A stretch of 64,000 nucleotides of DNA from Pseudomonas sp. 8O (GTDB lineage: Bacteria > Pseudomonadota > Gammaproteobacteria > Pseudomonadales > Pseudomonadaceae). How positions within the stretch are numbered: position 1 is the first letter of the stretch; each line of letters starts with the position of its first letter. The stretch spans positions 930,001-994,000 of the forward strand of contig NZ_LR733264.1 of the NCBI RefSeq assembly GCF_902506495.1. The letters run 5' to 3'. This document shows, piece by piece, positions 52,858-64,000 of the stretch. The notes under the pieces are model-generated. The model did no database searches. It was not told the origin of the DNA and saw only the letters and a list, made by a program, of their open reading frames with translations. The position numbers and the translations under genes were made by a program.

Positions 52858-53150
52858 ATTCAGCCTTTGCCTAACTATAAATAGACACCAAATGGTGCAT
52901 AACCTGCGGGCGATTTTGGTGGATAACCTTCCTGGCCATTTTCAAGATCCTTCTCTAGCTCGCGGGAGGTAGCGAGGCGATGGGGTGTTTGGGAGGTTAT
53001 ACACCATGTCGGATAACTGCTGGCAAGTGGCAGTTACGCGAAAGCTGGGATGGTTGGGAAGGGCGTAGGGAGATCGCGAGCAAGCTCGCTCCTACAAAAA
53101 GCGGGGCGGGGAGGAGAGAGGCGCAGCGGTGAGCCGCTGCGCCTTTCGTT
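52858..53150. other. Gap between cassette array and chemoreceptor
   Basis: It holds the array's 5' core (52869-52875), where an attI or lost cassette would lie, then unassigned DNA, a GTAGGAGC-family unit (53072-53096) and a hairpin GCGCAGCGG/CCGCTGCGC (53121-53142) that may end the chemoreceptor transcript. No integrase or other gene is seen. Confidence 0.6.
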
Positions 53151-54716
53151 TCAGCGGTTGAAGCGTTCGACCAGGGCGTATTGGCCTTGTGCGGTGTTGG
53201 TCAGGGCTTCGCTGAGTTTGGCGGTATCGTTGGCTTCGCCGGCGGTCTGATCGGCCAGTTGGGCGATGGTGGTGATGTTCTGGTTGATCTCGTCGGCGAC
53301 GGCGCTTTGCTCTTCCGCCGCTGCGGCGATCTGGTTGGCCATGTCGGCGATATTGGCCACCGAGTCGCTGATGCCGGACAGCGCCTGATCGGCCTGCAGC
53401 ACTCGTTCGACGCCTTCATCGGCCTGCTTGCGGCCGATTTCCATGGTCAGTACGGCTTCTTCGGCAGTGCGCTGCAGTTTGGCGATCAGTGCGTGGATCT
53501 GTTCGGTGGACTCAGCGGTGCGCTGGGCCAGCGAGCGCACCTCGTCGGCCACCACGGCGAAGCCACGGCCCATTTCGCCGGCGCGGGCGGCTTCGATGGC
53601 GGCGTTGAGGGCGAGCAGGTTGGTCTGGTCGGCGATGCCCTTGATCACGTCGACCACGCCGCCGATCTCGCTGCTGTCCTGGGCCAGGCGGGTAACCGTC
53701 TCGCCGGTGTCGCCCACCGATTGCGACAGGCGCTGGATGGCTTCGCGGGTTTCTGCGGCGATGGTGCGGCCTTCGCTGGTCAGGCGGTTGGCTTCCTGGG
53801 TGGCGATGGCGGTGCGGGCGACGTTGCTGGCCACTTCCAGAGTGGTGGCGGCCATTTCGTTGACGGCGGTGGCAACCTGCTCGGTCTCGCTGCGCTGGCG
53901 CTCGAGGCCGGCCGAGCTGTTGTGCGCGAGCTTGTCGGCTTCACGCGCTTGCAGGGTCAGTTGCTCGGCGGTGTCCTGCAGGCGGGTGAGGCAGGTTTTC
54001 AGGCGCGCTTCCTGGCTGAGCATGGCCATTTCCAGGCGCGCTTCGGCGCCACGGCTGTCGGTGTACATCTGCGCGATCAGCGGGTCGGAGGTGGTTTGCT
54101 CGGCGAGGCGCAGCAGGCGTTTGACGCCGCGCGTCTGCCAGGCGATGCCAGCCAGACCCAGCGGCACGGAGAGCACGGCAGCGAGGATGAAGCCCCAGTT
54201 GCTGCCCATCCAGTGGCCGATCATGAAGCCGATCTGGCTGACCAGGATGAAGGGCATCCACGCCTGGACGATGGGCAGCCAGTGATTGCTGGCCGGTACG
54301 GCCGATTTGCCGGCGTTGAGGCGGGCGTACAGCGTTTCGGCGCGGCGGACTTGCTCGGCTGTCGGTTTGATACGGACGGATTCGTAGCCGACAACCTGGT
54401 TGTTTTCGGTCACGGGCGTGACGTAGGCGTTGACCCAGTAATGGTCGCCGTTCTTGCTGCGGTTCTTGACGATGCCCATCCACGGGCGGCCCTTCTTCAG
54501 GGTCGTCCACATGTGCTCGAACACGGCGGACGGCACGTCAGGGTGACGCACGATGTTATGTGGCGCGCGCAGCAGTTCTTCGCGCGTGAAGCCGCTGACT
54601 TCGACGAAGGCATCGTTGCAGTAGCTGATTTGCCCCTTGAGATCGGTGGTGGATATCAGGCGTTGTTGTGCAGGAAAGGTGCGCTCACGCTGAGTGACCG
54701 GCTGGTTGTTACGCAT
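53151..54716 (-). CDS. aer: Aer-type chemoreceptor (PAS-TM-MCP)
   Basis: A 521-residue receptor. The N-terminal PAS domain (about 20-115) has [22 protein letters not shown] and [14 protein letters not shown], where Aer binds FAD. Hydrophobic segments lie at about 150-190. The cytoplasmic signalling tip is [26 protein letters not shown] with [17 protein letters not shown]. It senses energy or redox state and signals CheA. No CheR-binding pentapeptide is seen at the end. It is next to acnA, as I recall for aer of P. aeruginosa. Confidence 0.92.
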   Translation of the reverse strand: MRNNQPVTQRERTFPAQQRLISTTDLKGQISYCNDAFVEVSGFTREELLRAPHNIVRHPDVPSAVFEHMWTTLKKGRPWMGIVKNRSKNGDHYWVNAYVTPVTENNQVVGYESVRIKPTAEQVRRAETLYARLNAGKSAVPASNHWLPIVQAWMPFILVSQIGFMIGHWMGSNWGFILAAVLSVPLGLAGIAWQTRGVKRLLRLAEQTTSDPLIAQMYTDSRGAEARLEMAMLSQEARLKTCLTRLQDTAEQLTLQAREADKLAHNSSAGLERQRSETEQVATAVNEMAATTLEVASNVARTAIATQEANRLTSEGRTIAAETREAIQRLSQSVGDTGETVTRLAQDSSEIGGVVDVIKGIADQTNLLALNAAIEAARAGEMGRGFAVVADEVRSLAQRTAESTEQIHALIAKLQRTAEEAVLTMEIGRKQADEGVERVLQADQALSGISDSVANIADMANQIAAAAEEQSAVADEINQNITTIAQLADQTAGEANDTAKLSEALTNTAQGQYALVERFNR

Positions 54717-54865
54717 GGCAGGTATCCGTCGTTGTAATGCCCTGTCATCGGCCGGCGAGCGGCGAAGTTGAGGGCTGAATCCGTTTTCGGCGAGTGTAAA
54801 CGCTTTTTGAACGGCGTCACGTTTCTGTCGCGGCGTTGGCCATCTCTGGCTCGACGGATAAGGAG

Positions 54866-54890
54866 GCCCTGCCGCCAGTGGCGGCAGGGC
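54866..54890 (-). terminator. Hairpin after acnA
   Basis: Eleven-base arms GCCCTGCCGCC / GGCGGCAGGGC, 3-nt loop, 8 nt past the stop. The T-run is weak. Confidence 0.6.
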
Positions 54891-54897
54891 AGGTGCA

Positions 54898-57639
<2,742 letters not shown>

Positions 57640-57895
57640 TGCACATCTCCTTGGGCCCGCACGGTTCGGGCTGTGTCTGATGGCGGCAGACTTTCAAGCT
57701 AGTTCGGCTTGGGCAGTCTGGCTAGCGCATTTCCTTTATCGGTCGCTATACGCTGCCTGTTCTGGGTGGCCGGGCCTGATCGAAACGCGATGGCTGGTGG
57801 CTCCGTATCTGTAGGCAGCGCATATGTAGCTGGACAGGTTTAGCGGCTCGGGGTTCCGCTCTCGGGTATCATGTGCACCCCAAGGAGACCCTTTG

Positions 57896-58951
57896 ATGAA
57901 TACCCTGTTTCTGCATTGCCGCCCCGGTTTCGAAGGGGAGGTTTGCGCCGAGATCACCGACCTCGCCGCACGCCTGGACGTACCAGGCTACTCCAAGACC
58001 AAGCCCGGCAGCGCGTGCGCCGAGTTCGTCTGCAGCGAGGCGGCCGATTGCGAGCGGCTGATGCGCAGCGTGCGTTTCAATCAGATGATCTTCCCGCGGC
58101 AATGGGCGCGCGGGGCCTACGTCAGCCTGCCGGAGAGTGACCGTATCAGCGTGTTGCTGGAGGCGCTTGCTGATTATCCGGTGTGCGGCAGCCTGTGGCT
58201 GGAAGTGGTGGATACCAACGACGGCAAGGAGCTCTCGACCTTCTGCAAGAAGTTCGAGGCGCCGCTGCGCAAGGCGCTGCTCAAGGCCGGCAAGCTGGTG
58301 GACGATGCCAAGAAGCCGCGCCTGCTGCTGACCTTCAAGAGCGGTCGCGAGGTGTTCGCCGGCATCGCCGAGGCGGACAACCAGGCAATGTGGCCGATGG
58401 GCATTCCACGTCTGAAGTTTCCGCGCGAGGCGCCGAGCCGCTCCACGCTCAAGCTGGAGGAGGCCTGGCACCATTTCATTCCGCGCGAGCAGTGGGATCA
58501 GCGCCTGGCGCCGGGCATGACCGCCGTGGACCTGGGCGCTGCACCGGGCGGCTGGACGTGGCAGCTGGTCAATCGGGAGATCCGCGTTACCGCCGTGGAC
58601 AACGGGCCGATGGCCGAAAGCCTGATGTACTCGGGTTTCGTCGTGCACCAGCGCGCCGATGGTTTCACCTTCCGACCGCGTCATCCGGTGCACTGGATGG
58701 TCTGCGACATCGTCGAGAAGCCGGCGCGTACGGCGGCGATGATCGAAACCTGGCTGGGCGAGGGGCTGTGCCGCGAGGCGGTGGTCAACCTCAAGTTGCC
58801 GATGAAGCAGCGTTACGCCGAAGTGCGGCGCCTGCTCGATCGCATCGAGTCGGGGCTGGTCGAGCGGGGTCTGAAGGTCAGCATCGGCTGCAAGCAGCTG
58901 TATCACGACCGTGAGGAAGTGACCTGCCACCTGCGTCGGCATGGCAAATGA
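57896..58951 (+). CDS. rlmM: 23S rRNA 2'-O-ribose C2498 methyltransferase RlmM
   Basis: A 351-residue enzyme with an N-terminal THUMP-like region (LFLHCRPGFEGEVCAEI) and a C-terminal Rossmann methyltransferase domain with the SAM motif AVDLGAAPGGWTWQL. K-D-K-E-type catalytic residues are in WHHFIPREQW, MVCDIVEKP and VVNLKLPMKQRY. The ATG at 57896 follows CAAGGAGA; a TTG directly before it is less likely. Confidence 0.95.
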   Translation: MNTLFLHCRPGFEGEVCAEITDLAARLDVPGYSKTKPGSACAEFVCSEAADCERLMRSVRFNQMIFPRQWARGAYVSLPESDRISVLLEALADYPVCGSLWLEVVDTNDGKELSTFCKKFEAPLRKALLKAGKLVDDAKKPRLLLTFKSGREVFAGIAEADNQAMWPMGIPRLKFPREAPSRSTLKLEEAWHHFIPREQWDQRLAPGMTAVDLGAAPGGWTWQLVNREIRVTAVDNGPMAESLMYSGFVVHQRADGFTFRPRHPVHWMVCDIVEKPARTAAMIETWLGEGLCREAVVNLKLPMKQRYAEVRRLLDRIESGLVERGLKVSIGCKQLYHDREEVTCHLRRHGK

Positions 58952-58965
58952 TGATCTGCGCGTAG

Positions 58966-59057
58966 CAGGCCGTTGAAAAACGTAGGCGACGACTGCATGG
59001 ATGCAGGGGGTAGAGCGAAGCAGGAGGCCAAAGCCGAGGTGGTTTTTCAACAGCCTG
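58966..59057. repeat. 92-bp palindromic element between rlmM and tusA
   Basis: Sixteen-base arms CAGGCCGTTGAAAAAC (58966-58981) and GTTTTTCAACAGCCTG (59042-59057) pair with one mismatch. The layout resembles the long element upstream of aroC but the sequence differs. Confidence 0.7.
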
Positions 59058-59136
59058 TTAGGTCTCCGGACTGTGCGCGCAGGTGACCTGAAGGTCAGCT
59101 TTGCGCGACAATGCGCGCCTGTATGTGGAGCCCCTT

Positions 59137-59388
59137 ATGTCCGAAGCCCTGACCCTCAATCACGATGACCTGCTCGATGCCAGCGGCCTGAATTGCCCGG
59201 AACCGGTGATGATGTTGCACAACAAGGTGCGCGACCTGTCGCCGGGCGGCCTGCTCAAGGTGATCGCTACCGATCCGTCGACCCGCCGTGACATTCCCAA
59301 GTTCTGCGTGTTTCTCGGCCACGAACTGCTCGGTCAGGCCGAGGAGGACGGCACCTACCTGTACTGGATTCGCAAGAAGACCGATTAG
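59137..59388 (+). CDS. tusA: Sulfur carrier TusA
   Basis: An 83-residue sulfurtransferase relaying persulfide sulfur to TusBCD for tRNA 2-thiouridine and to molybdenum cofactor maturation. The active Cys is in [11 protein letters not shown]; the family fold continues with [21 protein letters not shown]. The ATG at 59137 fits the family N-terminus. Confidence 0.94.
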   Translation: MSEALTLNHDDLLDASGLNCPEPVMMLHNKVRDLSPGGLLKVIATDPSTRRDIPKFCVFLGHELLGQAEEDGTYLYWIRKKTD

Positions 59389-59404
59389 GCAGCGCATGCT
59401 GCAT

Positions 59405-59484
59405 GTAGGGTGCGCCGTGCGCACCAGTGCTGTGCCTTGATCTGTTTTTGCCCGTGGTGATAGGTGCGCGTGGCGCACCCTACG
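59405..59484. repeat. Two facing REP-like units after tusA
   Basis: Direct unit 59405-59425 and inverted unit 59463-59484. The latter overlaps the end of the DUF3080 gene. Confidence 0.75.
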
Positions 59485-60553
59485 GGGTTCCAGCGTCTTC
59501 CGCGTCGTTCCATCCCGCCTGTCCCGGCGCCAGGCCGCAGCTGTTCAGTAGCGCCTGCCAGGCCTTGACGTGACGCGCCGTGGCTATGCGGAAATCCTGC
59601 CATAACGAATCCTGCTCGCCGGCCAGTCTCTGCAGGTGCTCGCGGGTGGCGGTGGGAATACCGTCGATGCGCTGCAATTGCAGCAGCGCCGCCTGCCACT
59701 GCTGGCCACGCTGATCGACCTGAGCCAGATAAGGCTGCAGGCCGCCAGCGTAGAACTTGATGAAGATGTTCTGCAGGATGCGCCCGCGCGGCGTCGCCTG
59801 GCCCAGCGGGCAAAGTGGGCGGTTCTGCTGGCGTTGCTCCAGCAGTTCGCTGCCGGCGTCGAGGTTGTGGCGCAGGCTGGCCAGGCTGGTGATCAACTGG
59901 CCGCCTTGCTCGCTGGCGTAGAGGGCGAAGAACAGCGGCTCCAGCTGATCGGCGCTCGGCGGTAGCTGCGCGGGTAGGGCGGCGCCGATGCTGGCCAGCC
60001 GCTGCAGTGCGTCCAGTGCGGCGCTGTCTTCCTGCGTGTCCACCGGCAAGGCCTGGTCGGCGAAGCGCAGGTAGTCTTCGAACTCAGGGCTGCCGTTGAG
60101 CGCATTCCAGAACACTGCAGGCAGTTGCTGACGCTTGTCGCTGGCCAGACGCTGCAGCGTGGCCTTCAGGCTGGAGTCGTCCTGCAGATGGGGCAGGCAG
60201 TCTTCGATGGCGCGCAGCAGATCGCCTTCATAGCCCAGCCGTTGGCTGGGCATCAGCTGCTTGCCCAGGCTGCTATTGCGCTGGCTGATCAACTGCTGCA
60301 GGTGCGGACAGCGCCGCGCGTCGATGACCAGATCGAGCAGGCCGATACGCAGTTCGGGGATGTCCGAGGTTCGCTCGCGCCTGGCGGGCAGGCGGTACTG
60401 ACTGATACTGCGACTGTTCAGCGAGCTGACGTCCGGCGCATCGAGCGAGCGCTGCAGGCGTTCGAGGTAATCGCTCTGCAGGGCCAGGCCATCGTTAGCT
60501 GGGCCACAGCCAGCGAGCAGAAGGAAGCAGAGGAGCAGGGCAGGTCGAATCAT
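59480..60553 (-). CDS. DUF3080-family lipoprotein
   Basis: A 357-residue precursor with a lipobox LLAGC (Cys at residue 16) and a mature helical protein typical of DUF3080: YLERLQRSLD near the start, LLDLVIDARRCPHLQQLI and FIKFYAGGLQPYLAQVD. Probably anchored to the outer membrane. Function unknown. Its 3' end overlaps a REP-like unit. Confidence 0.85.
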   Translation of the reverse strand: MIRPALLLCFLLLAGCGPANDGLALQSDYLERLQRSLDAPDVSSLNSRSISQYRLPARRERTSDIPELRIGLLDLVIDARRCPHLQQLISQRNSSLGKQLMPSQRLGYEGDLLRAIEDCLPHLQDDSSLKATLQRLASDKRQQLPAVFWNALNGSPEFEDYLRFADQALPVDTQEDSAALDALQRLASIGAALPAQLPPSADQLEPLFFALYASEQGGQLITSLASLRHNLDAGSELLEQRQQNRPLCPLGQATPRGRILQNIFIKFYAGGLQPYLAQVDQRGQQWQAALLQLQRIDGIPTATREHLQRLAGEQDSLWQDFRIATARHVKAWQALLNSCGLAPGQAGWNDAEDAGTP

Positions 60554-60592
60554 GCGCTCAGTCTAGAGCTGATTTCCTGCCTATCCAATCAC

Positions 60593-61966
60593 TCAGGCAG
60601 CCCGGCGAATGCGCTTGCGCGCGCTGCGCGCCAGGCGAACGGTGAGCATCGCGGCGGCGCAGGTCAAGCCGACCACCAGGCCCTGCCAAAGGCCGCTGGG
60701 GCCACTGGGTTCGCCGAACAGGTCGGACAGCCCCAGCGCATAACCCACCGGCAGACCGATGCCCCAGTAGGCGAATAGCGTCAGCAGCATGGTGATGCGC
60801 GTGTCCTGGTAGCCACGCAGCGCGCCTGCGGCGGTCACCTGGATGGCATCGGAGAACTGGAACAGCGCCGAATAGACGATCAGCGTTGCCGCCACGGAGA
60901 TCACCGTCTTGTCCGGGGTGTAGATCTGCGCGATCTGTTCGCGCAGCAGGAACATCAGGCTGGCCGATACGCAGGCGTAGCCCAGCGCCGCCGCCATGCT
61001 TACCCCGGCAGCGAAGCGCGCCTCGCGCGGCTGACCACGGCCCAGCGCCTGGCCGACGCGCACGGTGGCGGCCATGGCCAGCGAGTAGGGAATCATGAAC
61101 ACCATGGAGCTGAAGTTCAGGGCGATCTGGTGCCCGGCGACCACGGTGGCGCCGAGGCCGCCGATCAGCAGGGCGATCACCGCGAAGATGCTCGATTCGG
61201 CAAATACCGCGATACCGATTGGCACGCCAATGCTCAGTAGGCGTTTGATCACCGTCCACTGCGGCCATTCGAAGCGGGTGAACAGCGAGCTGGCGCGGTA
61301 GTAGGGCGCCCATTTCACCCAGACCAGCATGCCGATCAGCATGAAGCCCATCACCAGCGCGGTTGCCCAGCCGCAGCCGACACCGCCCATGGCCGGCAGG
61401 CCGAACTTGCCGTAGATGAAGATGTAGTTGGCGGGAATGTTCAGCAGCAGGCCGAGAATGCCCAGCACCATGGCCGGGCTGGTGTGGCCGAGACCATCAC
61501 TGAAACAGCGCAGTACGTGATACAGCGCCACTGCCGGGAAGCCGCAGGCGACCGCGCGCAGGTAACCCATGGCGGGGGTGATCAGCTCCGGGTCGATGTT
61601 CATGGCGCGCAGGATGAATTCGGCGTTCCACAGCAGGGTCGCGGCGCTGCCGCCGACGGCCAGCGCCAGCCAGAGTGCCTGGCGCACCAGCGGGCCGATT
61701 TCGGCCTCTGCGCCAGCGCCGAAGCGCTGCGCGACCTTGGGTGTGGTGGCCAGCAGGATGCCGGTCATCAGCAGGAAGACCGGCACCCAGATCGAATTGC
61801 CCAATGCCACGGCGGCCAGATCCTGCGGGCTCACGCGCCCGGCCATCAGCGTATCGACGAAGCCCATGGCGGTATGCGCCAGTTGGGCGATGATGATGGG
61901 CGTGGCCAGGATGAGCAGGCTGCGCAGTTCCGTGCGCACGCGGCCAAGGCGGGTGTCGGTAGACAT
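60593..61966 (-). CDS. MATE-family multidrug efflux pump (NorM/PmpM-like)
   Basis: A 457-residue protein of 12 helices: IIAQLAHTAMGFVDTLMAGR in TM1, VPVFLLMTGILLATTP, GQALGRGQPREAR in the second half. It exports cationic drugs using Na+ or H+. The ATG at 61966 fits the family; longer in-frame codons are not homologous. Confidence 0.92.
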   Translation of the reverse strand: MSTDTRLGRVRTELRSLLILATPIIIAQLAHTAMGFVDTLMAGRVSPQDLAAVALGNSIWVPVFLLMTGILLATTPKVAQRFGAGAEAEIGPLVRQALWLALAVGGSAATLLWNAEFILRAMNIDPELITPAMGYLRAVACGFPAVALYHVLRCFSDGLGHTSPAMVLGILGLLLNIPANYIFIYGKFGLPAMGGVGCGWATALVMGFMLIGMLVWVKWAPYYRASSLFTRFEWPQWTVIKRLLSIGVPIGIAVFAESSIFAVIALLIGGLGATVVAGHQIALNFSSMVFMIPYSLAMAATVRVGQALGRGQPREARFAAGVSMAAALGYACVSASLMFLLREQIAQIYTPDKTVISVAATLIVYSALFQFSDAIQVTAAGALRGYQDTRITMLLTLFAYWGIGLPVGYALGLSDLFGEPSGPSGLWQGLVVGLTCAAAMLTVRLARSARKRIRRAA

Positions 61967-62116
61967 TTCGACTCTTCGGGATGGCAGGAAACCGCGTAGT
62001 CTACGCCTTGACGTGTCGGTCAGGAAAGCGCGATCTGTGCCTCTGTCTGGCGGCTCTCGAGGCGACGCTGAGGTGTCGGCTGACTTAGAATGGAAGCCTG
62101 CCCGATGGAGCCTGCC

Positions 62117-63247
62117 ATGCACATAGTCGCCGACGAGAACATTCCCCTGCTCGATGAGTTCTTCGCTGCGTTCGGCAGCATTCGCCGCTTGCCCGGGCGC
62201 GGCATCACAGCGGCCGATGTGCGTGATGCCGACCTGCTGCTGGTGCGCTCGGTGACGCAAGTGAACCGCGCCTTGCTCGAAGGCAGCCGGGTGCGTTTCG
62301 TCGGCACCTGTACCATCGGCACCGACCACCTGGATCTCGATTACTTCGCCGAAGCCGGCATCGCCTGGAGCAGTGCCCCCGGTTGCAATGCTCGTGGCGT
62401 GGTGGATTACGTGCTGGGCAGCGTGCTGACCCTGGCCGAGCGCGAGGGCGTAAACCCGGCGGCGCGCGTTTACGGTGTGGTTGGTGCGGGGCAGGTCGGC
62501 GGGCGTCTGGTCACTCTGTTAGAGGGGCTGGGCTGGCAGGTGCGCGTGTGCGATCCGCCGCGTCAGGCTGCCGAGGGCGGCGACTTCGTCAGCCTGGAGC
62601 AGATCATCGACGAGTGCGATGTGATCAGCCTGCACACGCCGCTGGACGCTTCGACGCGGCATCTGTTCGGTGCGACTCGCCTGGCGGCATTGAAGCCAGG
62701 AACCTGGTTGATCAACGCCAGCCGTGGTGCTGTGGTGGACAACACCGCGCTGCGCAGCCTGTTGCCGCAGCGGCCTGATCTGAAGGTGGTGCTGGATGTC
62801 TGGGAAGGCGAGCCGCAGGTCGATGTCGAGTTGGCTGCCATGTGCCAGCTCGCTACGCCACATATTGCCGGCTATAGCCTGGACGGCAAGCTGCGTGGTA
62901 CGGCGCAGATCTACCAGGCCTGCTGCCGGGCACTGGGCGTTGCCGAGCAGGTGAGTCTGGCCGATCTGTTGCCTTCGCCGTGGCTGAGCGAGCTGAGCAT
63001 CGACGGCAGCGCGGACCCGGCCTGGGCCTTGGCCAGCCTGTGCCGCGCGGTGTACGACCCACGCCGCGACGATGCGGATTTTCGCCGCAGCCTGGCCGGC
63101 GATGCCGATGCCCGTCGCGCCGCCTTCGACCGCCTGCGCAAGCACTACCCGATGCGCCGCGAAATCGATGGCCTGCGGGTGCGTATTCAGGGCGATGCAC
63201 CGCAGTTGGTGGCTCTGGTGCGAGCGTTGGGCGCGACCACCATGTAG
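62117..63247 (+). CDS. pdxB: Erythronate-4-phosphate dehydrogenase PdxB
   Basis: A 376-residue D-2-hydroxyacid dehydrogenase for pyridoxal phosphate synthesis. The NAD motif is [11 protein letters not shown]; catalytic residues lie in [18 protein letters not shown] and [14 protein letters not shown]-terminal dimerisation domain follows. ATG at 62117 has GGAG 6 nt upstream; ATG at 62105 is a less likely start. Confidence 0.95.
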   Translation: MHIVADENIPLLDEFFAAFGSIRRLPGRGITAADVRDADLLLVRSVTQVNRALLEGSRVRFVGTCTIGTDHLDLDYFAEAGIAWSSAPGCNARGVVDYVLGSVLTLAEREGVNPAARVYGVVGAGQVGGRLVTLLEGLGWQVRVCDPPRQAAEGGDFVSLEQIIDECDVISLHTPLDASTRHLFGATRLAALKPGTWLINASRGAVVDNTALRSLLPQRPDLKVVLDVWEGEPQVDVELAAMCQLATPHIAGYSLDGKLRGTAQIYQACCRALGVAEQVSLADLLPSPWLSELSIDGSADPAWALASLCRAVYDPRRDDADFRRSLAGDADARRAAFDRLRKHYPMRREIDGLRVRIQGDAPQLVALVRALGATTM

Positions 63248-63322
63248 GGTGCGCCGTGCGCACCGACCGATATCGTAATGCCCCGCGGTGCGCACAGCCT
63301 AGGCGGCCCCGCGACACCCTAC
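63244..63322. repeat. REP-like units after pdxB
   Basis: Direct unit 63244-63264 starts inside the pdxB stop region. A long inverted variant lies at 63287-63322. Confidence 0.7.
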
Positions 63323-63357
63323 GATAGTGCGCTATCGATGCGCCTTATTTTGCATTT

Positions 63358-63379
63358 ATTAAATTGCATGCAATTTAAT
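63358..63379. promoter_or_regulatory. Perfect 22-bp palindrome upstream of gpx (MarR operator candidate)
   Basis: The centre is TTGCATGCAA, flanked symmetrically by ATTAAA and TTTAAT, AT-rich and 48 bp before the gpx ATG. MarR-family dimers such as OhrR/OspR bind such sites. A second inverted repeat, CGATAG-N4-CTATCG, lies at 63322-63337. Confidence 0.7.
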
Positions 63380-63427
63380 TGCTCGCTACTTTGTTCGTCA
63401 CTTCAGGCCCATTCAGGACGACTTCCC

Positions 63428-63913
63428 ATGAGCAACGCACTTTTCGATATTCCGGTCACCACCATCAAGGGCGAGCAGAAGACTCTGGCCGACTTCGGCG
63501 GCAAGGCTGTGCTGGTGGTCAATACCGCCAGCAAATGTGGCTTCACCCCGCAGTACAAGGGCCTGGAGAACGTCTGGCAGCAATACAAGGACAAGGGCCT
63601 GGTGGTGCTCGGTTTCCCCTGCAACCAGTTTGGCAAGCAGGAGCCGGGTGACGAGGGTGCGATCTCCGAGTTCTGCGAGCTGAACTTCGGCGTCAGCTTC
63701 CCGCTGTTCAAGAAGGTCGACGTCAATGGCAGCGATGCTCATCCGCTGTTCGTGCAATTGAAGAAGCGCGCACCGGGTCTGCTGGGCAGTCAGGGTATCA
63801 AGTGGAACTTCACCAAGTTTCTGATTGGCGAGGACGGCAAGGTGGTCAAGCGCTTCGCCCCGACCACCAAGCCTGAAGAATTGAGCAGTGAGATCGAAGC
63901 CCTGCTGAAATGA
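63428..63913 (+). CDS. Glutathione peroxidase (Cys type)
   Basis: A 161-residue thiol peroxidase. Catalytic Cys replaces selenocysteine in VNTASKCGFTPQ; Gln/Trp partners are in FPCNQFGKQEPG and WNFTKFL. It reduces hydroperoxides with thioredoxin or glutathione. The ATG at 63428 fits the family. It overlaps the downstream MarR gene by 4 bp, so the pair is one operon. Confidence 0.94.
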   Translation: MSNALFDIPVTTIKGEQKTLADFGGKAVLVVNTASKCGFTPQYKGLENVWQQYKDKGLVVLGFPCNQFGKQEPGDEGAISEFCELNFGVSFPLFKKVDVNGSDAHPLFVQLKKRAPGLLGSQGIKWNFTKFLIGEDGKVVKRFAPTTKPEELSSEIEALLK

Positions 63914-64000
63914 GCGCTTTCGATACCGCCGGGCTGCAGCTGGACAATCAGCTGTGCTTCAAGCTCTACGCCGCCTCGCGTGCGGTGATCCGTGCCTACA
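63910..64000 (+). CDS. MarR-family (OspR/OhrR-type) regulator, 5' end only
   Basis: The first 30 codons (MSAFDTAGLQLDNQLCFKLY...) match the start of OhrR-like MarR regulators, including the sensing Cys in QLCFKLY (residue 16). The gene runs off the window. In P. aeruginosa, OspR lies beside and represses a glutathione peroxidase gene, which fits this layout and the upstream palindrome. Confidence 0.82.
   Translation, partial: MSAFDTAGLQLDNQLCFKLYAASRAVIRAY

Larger units (their letters stand above)
50842..52875 (-). mobile_element. Integron gene-cassette array: three cassettes, no integrase seen
   Basis: Three AT-richer genes read on the minus strand. Each is followed by a ~78-bp attC site, and each cassette's 5' core (GTTRRRN) is complementary to its own 3' core (cassette 3: GTTAGGC and GCCTAAC; cassette 2: GTTAGAG and CTCTAAC; cassette 1: GTTAGAC and GTCTAAC). 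Approximate limits: cassette 3, 52081-52874; cassette 2, 51372-52080; cassette 1, 50848-51371. No tyrosine recombinase lies in the window, so it looks like a cluster of attC sites lacking an integrase, or cassettes inserted away from their integron. Confidence 0.85.

Overview
The window is high-GC gammaproteobacterial DNA that reads as a Pseudomonas chromosome, most likely the P. mendocina / oleovorans / alcaliphila branch. The basis is protein-level resemblance, a Pseudomonas-type gene order (moaA, purine catabolism, xdh, alkB, GntR, smc, zipA, ligA, later aer and acnA, which I recall as similar to P. aeruginosa PA1505-PA1562), and abundant Pseudomonas-style intergenic palindromes. The species is inferred. 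I saw no rRNA, tRNA, CRISPR array or prophage.

Region 1 (1-21165) is mostly a purine uptake and degradation island. Import is by an NCS1 permease, a Tsx-like outer membrane channel, a urate/xanthine NCS2 permease and an AzgA-type purine permease. Guanine deaminase (guaD) makes xanthine. Xanthine dehydrogenase XdhAB with the maturation factor XdhC makes urate. The membrane urate oxidase PuuD makes hydroxyisourate, HiuH makes OHCU, UraD makes allantoin, and the allantoinase PuuE makes allantoate. AllA would split ureidoglycolate, but no gene linking allantoate to ureidoglycolate is present here. A GntR-family regulator sits in the middle. Two operator-like motifs recur in the promoters of these units: TTGTNNACAA (GntR-type) and TTGACC-N4-GGTCAA (the spacing and half-sites of E. 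coli RutR). The standout is a chimeric gene at 6289-6954. It carries the signal peptide and mature start of the neighbouring Tsx-like porin fused in frame to a second complete OHCU decarboxylase whose own ATG has become ATA. It lies behind a duplicated copy of the NCS2/porin promoter and predicts an exported OHCU decarboxylase.

Region 2 (21517-42154) is largely core genome: alkB alkane monooxygenase with a divergent GntR regulator, smc, zipA, ligA, a glutaredoxin/GST-N protein, folE, an Smr protein, an isochorismatase-fold protein, prmB, aroC, an MFS transporter, an acireductone-dioxygenase-like cupin that has lost its metal ligands, a histidine phosphatase, and an alkA-ogt DNA alkylation repair pair.

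Region 3 (42331-50835) is accessory metabolism: an AraC regulator divergent from a Baeyer-Villiger monooxygenase / esterase / SDR operon, then an RraB-like protein, a class I amidotransferase, DinB, an SDR without the catalytic Tyr, a VOC protein and a helix-hairpin-helix protein.

Region 4 (50842-52875) is a short array of three integron gene cassettes with matching attC sites and no integrase in view. The cassettes encode a VOC protein, a HEPN-like protein and an unknown two-TM protein.

Region 5 (53151-64000) is core genome again: an Aer-type chemoreceptor, acnA, rlmM, tusA, a DUF3080 lipoprotein, a MATE pump, pdxB, and a glutathione peroxidase overlapping a truncated MarR/OspR-type regulator, with a perfect 22-bp palindrome upstream.
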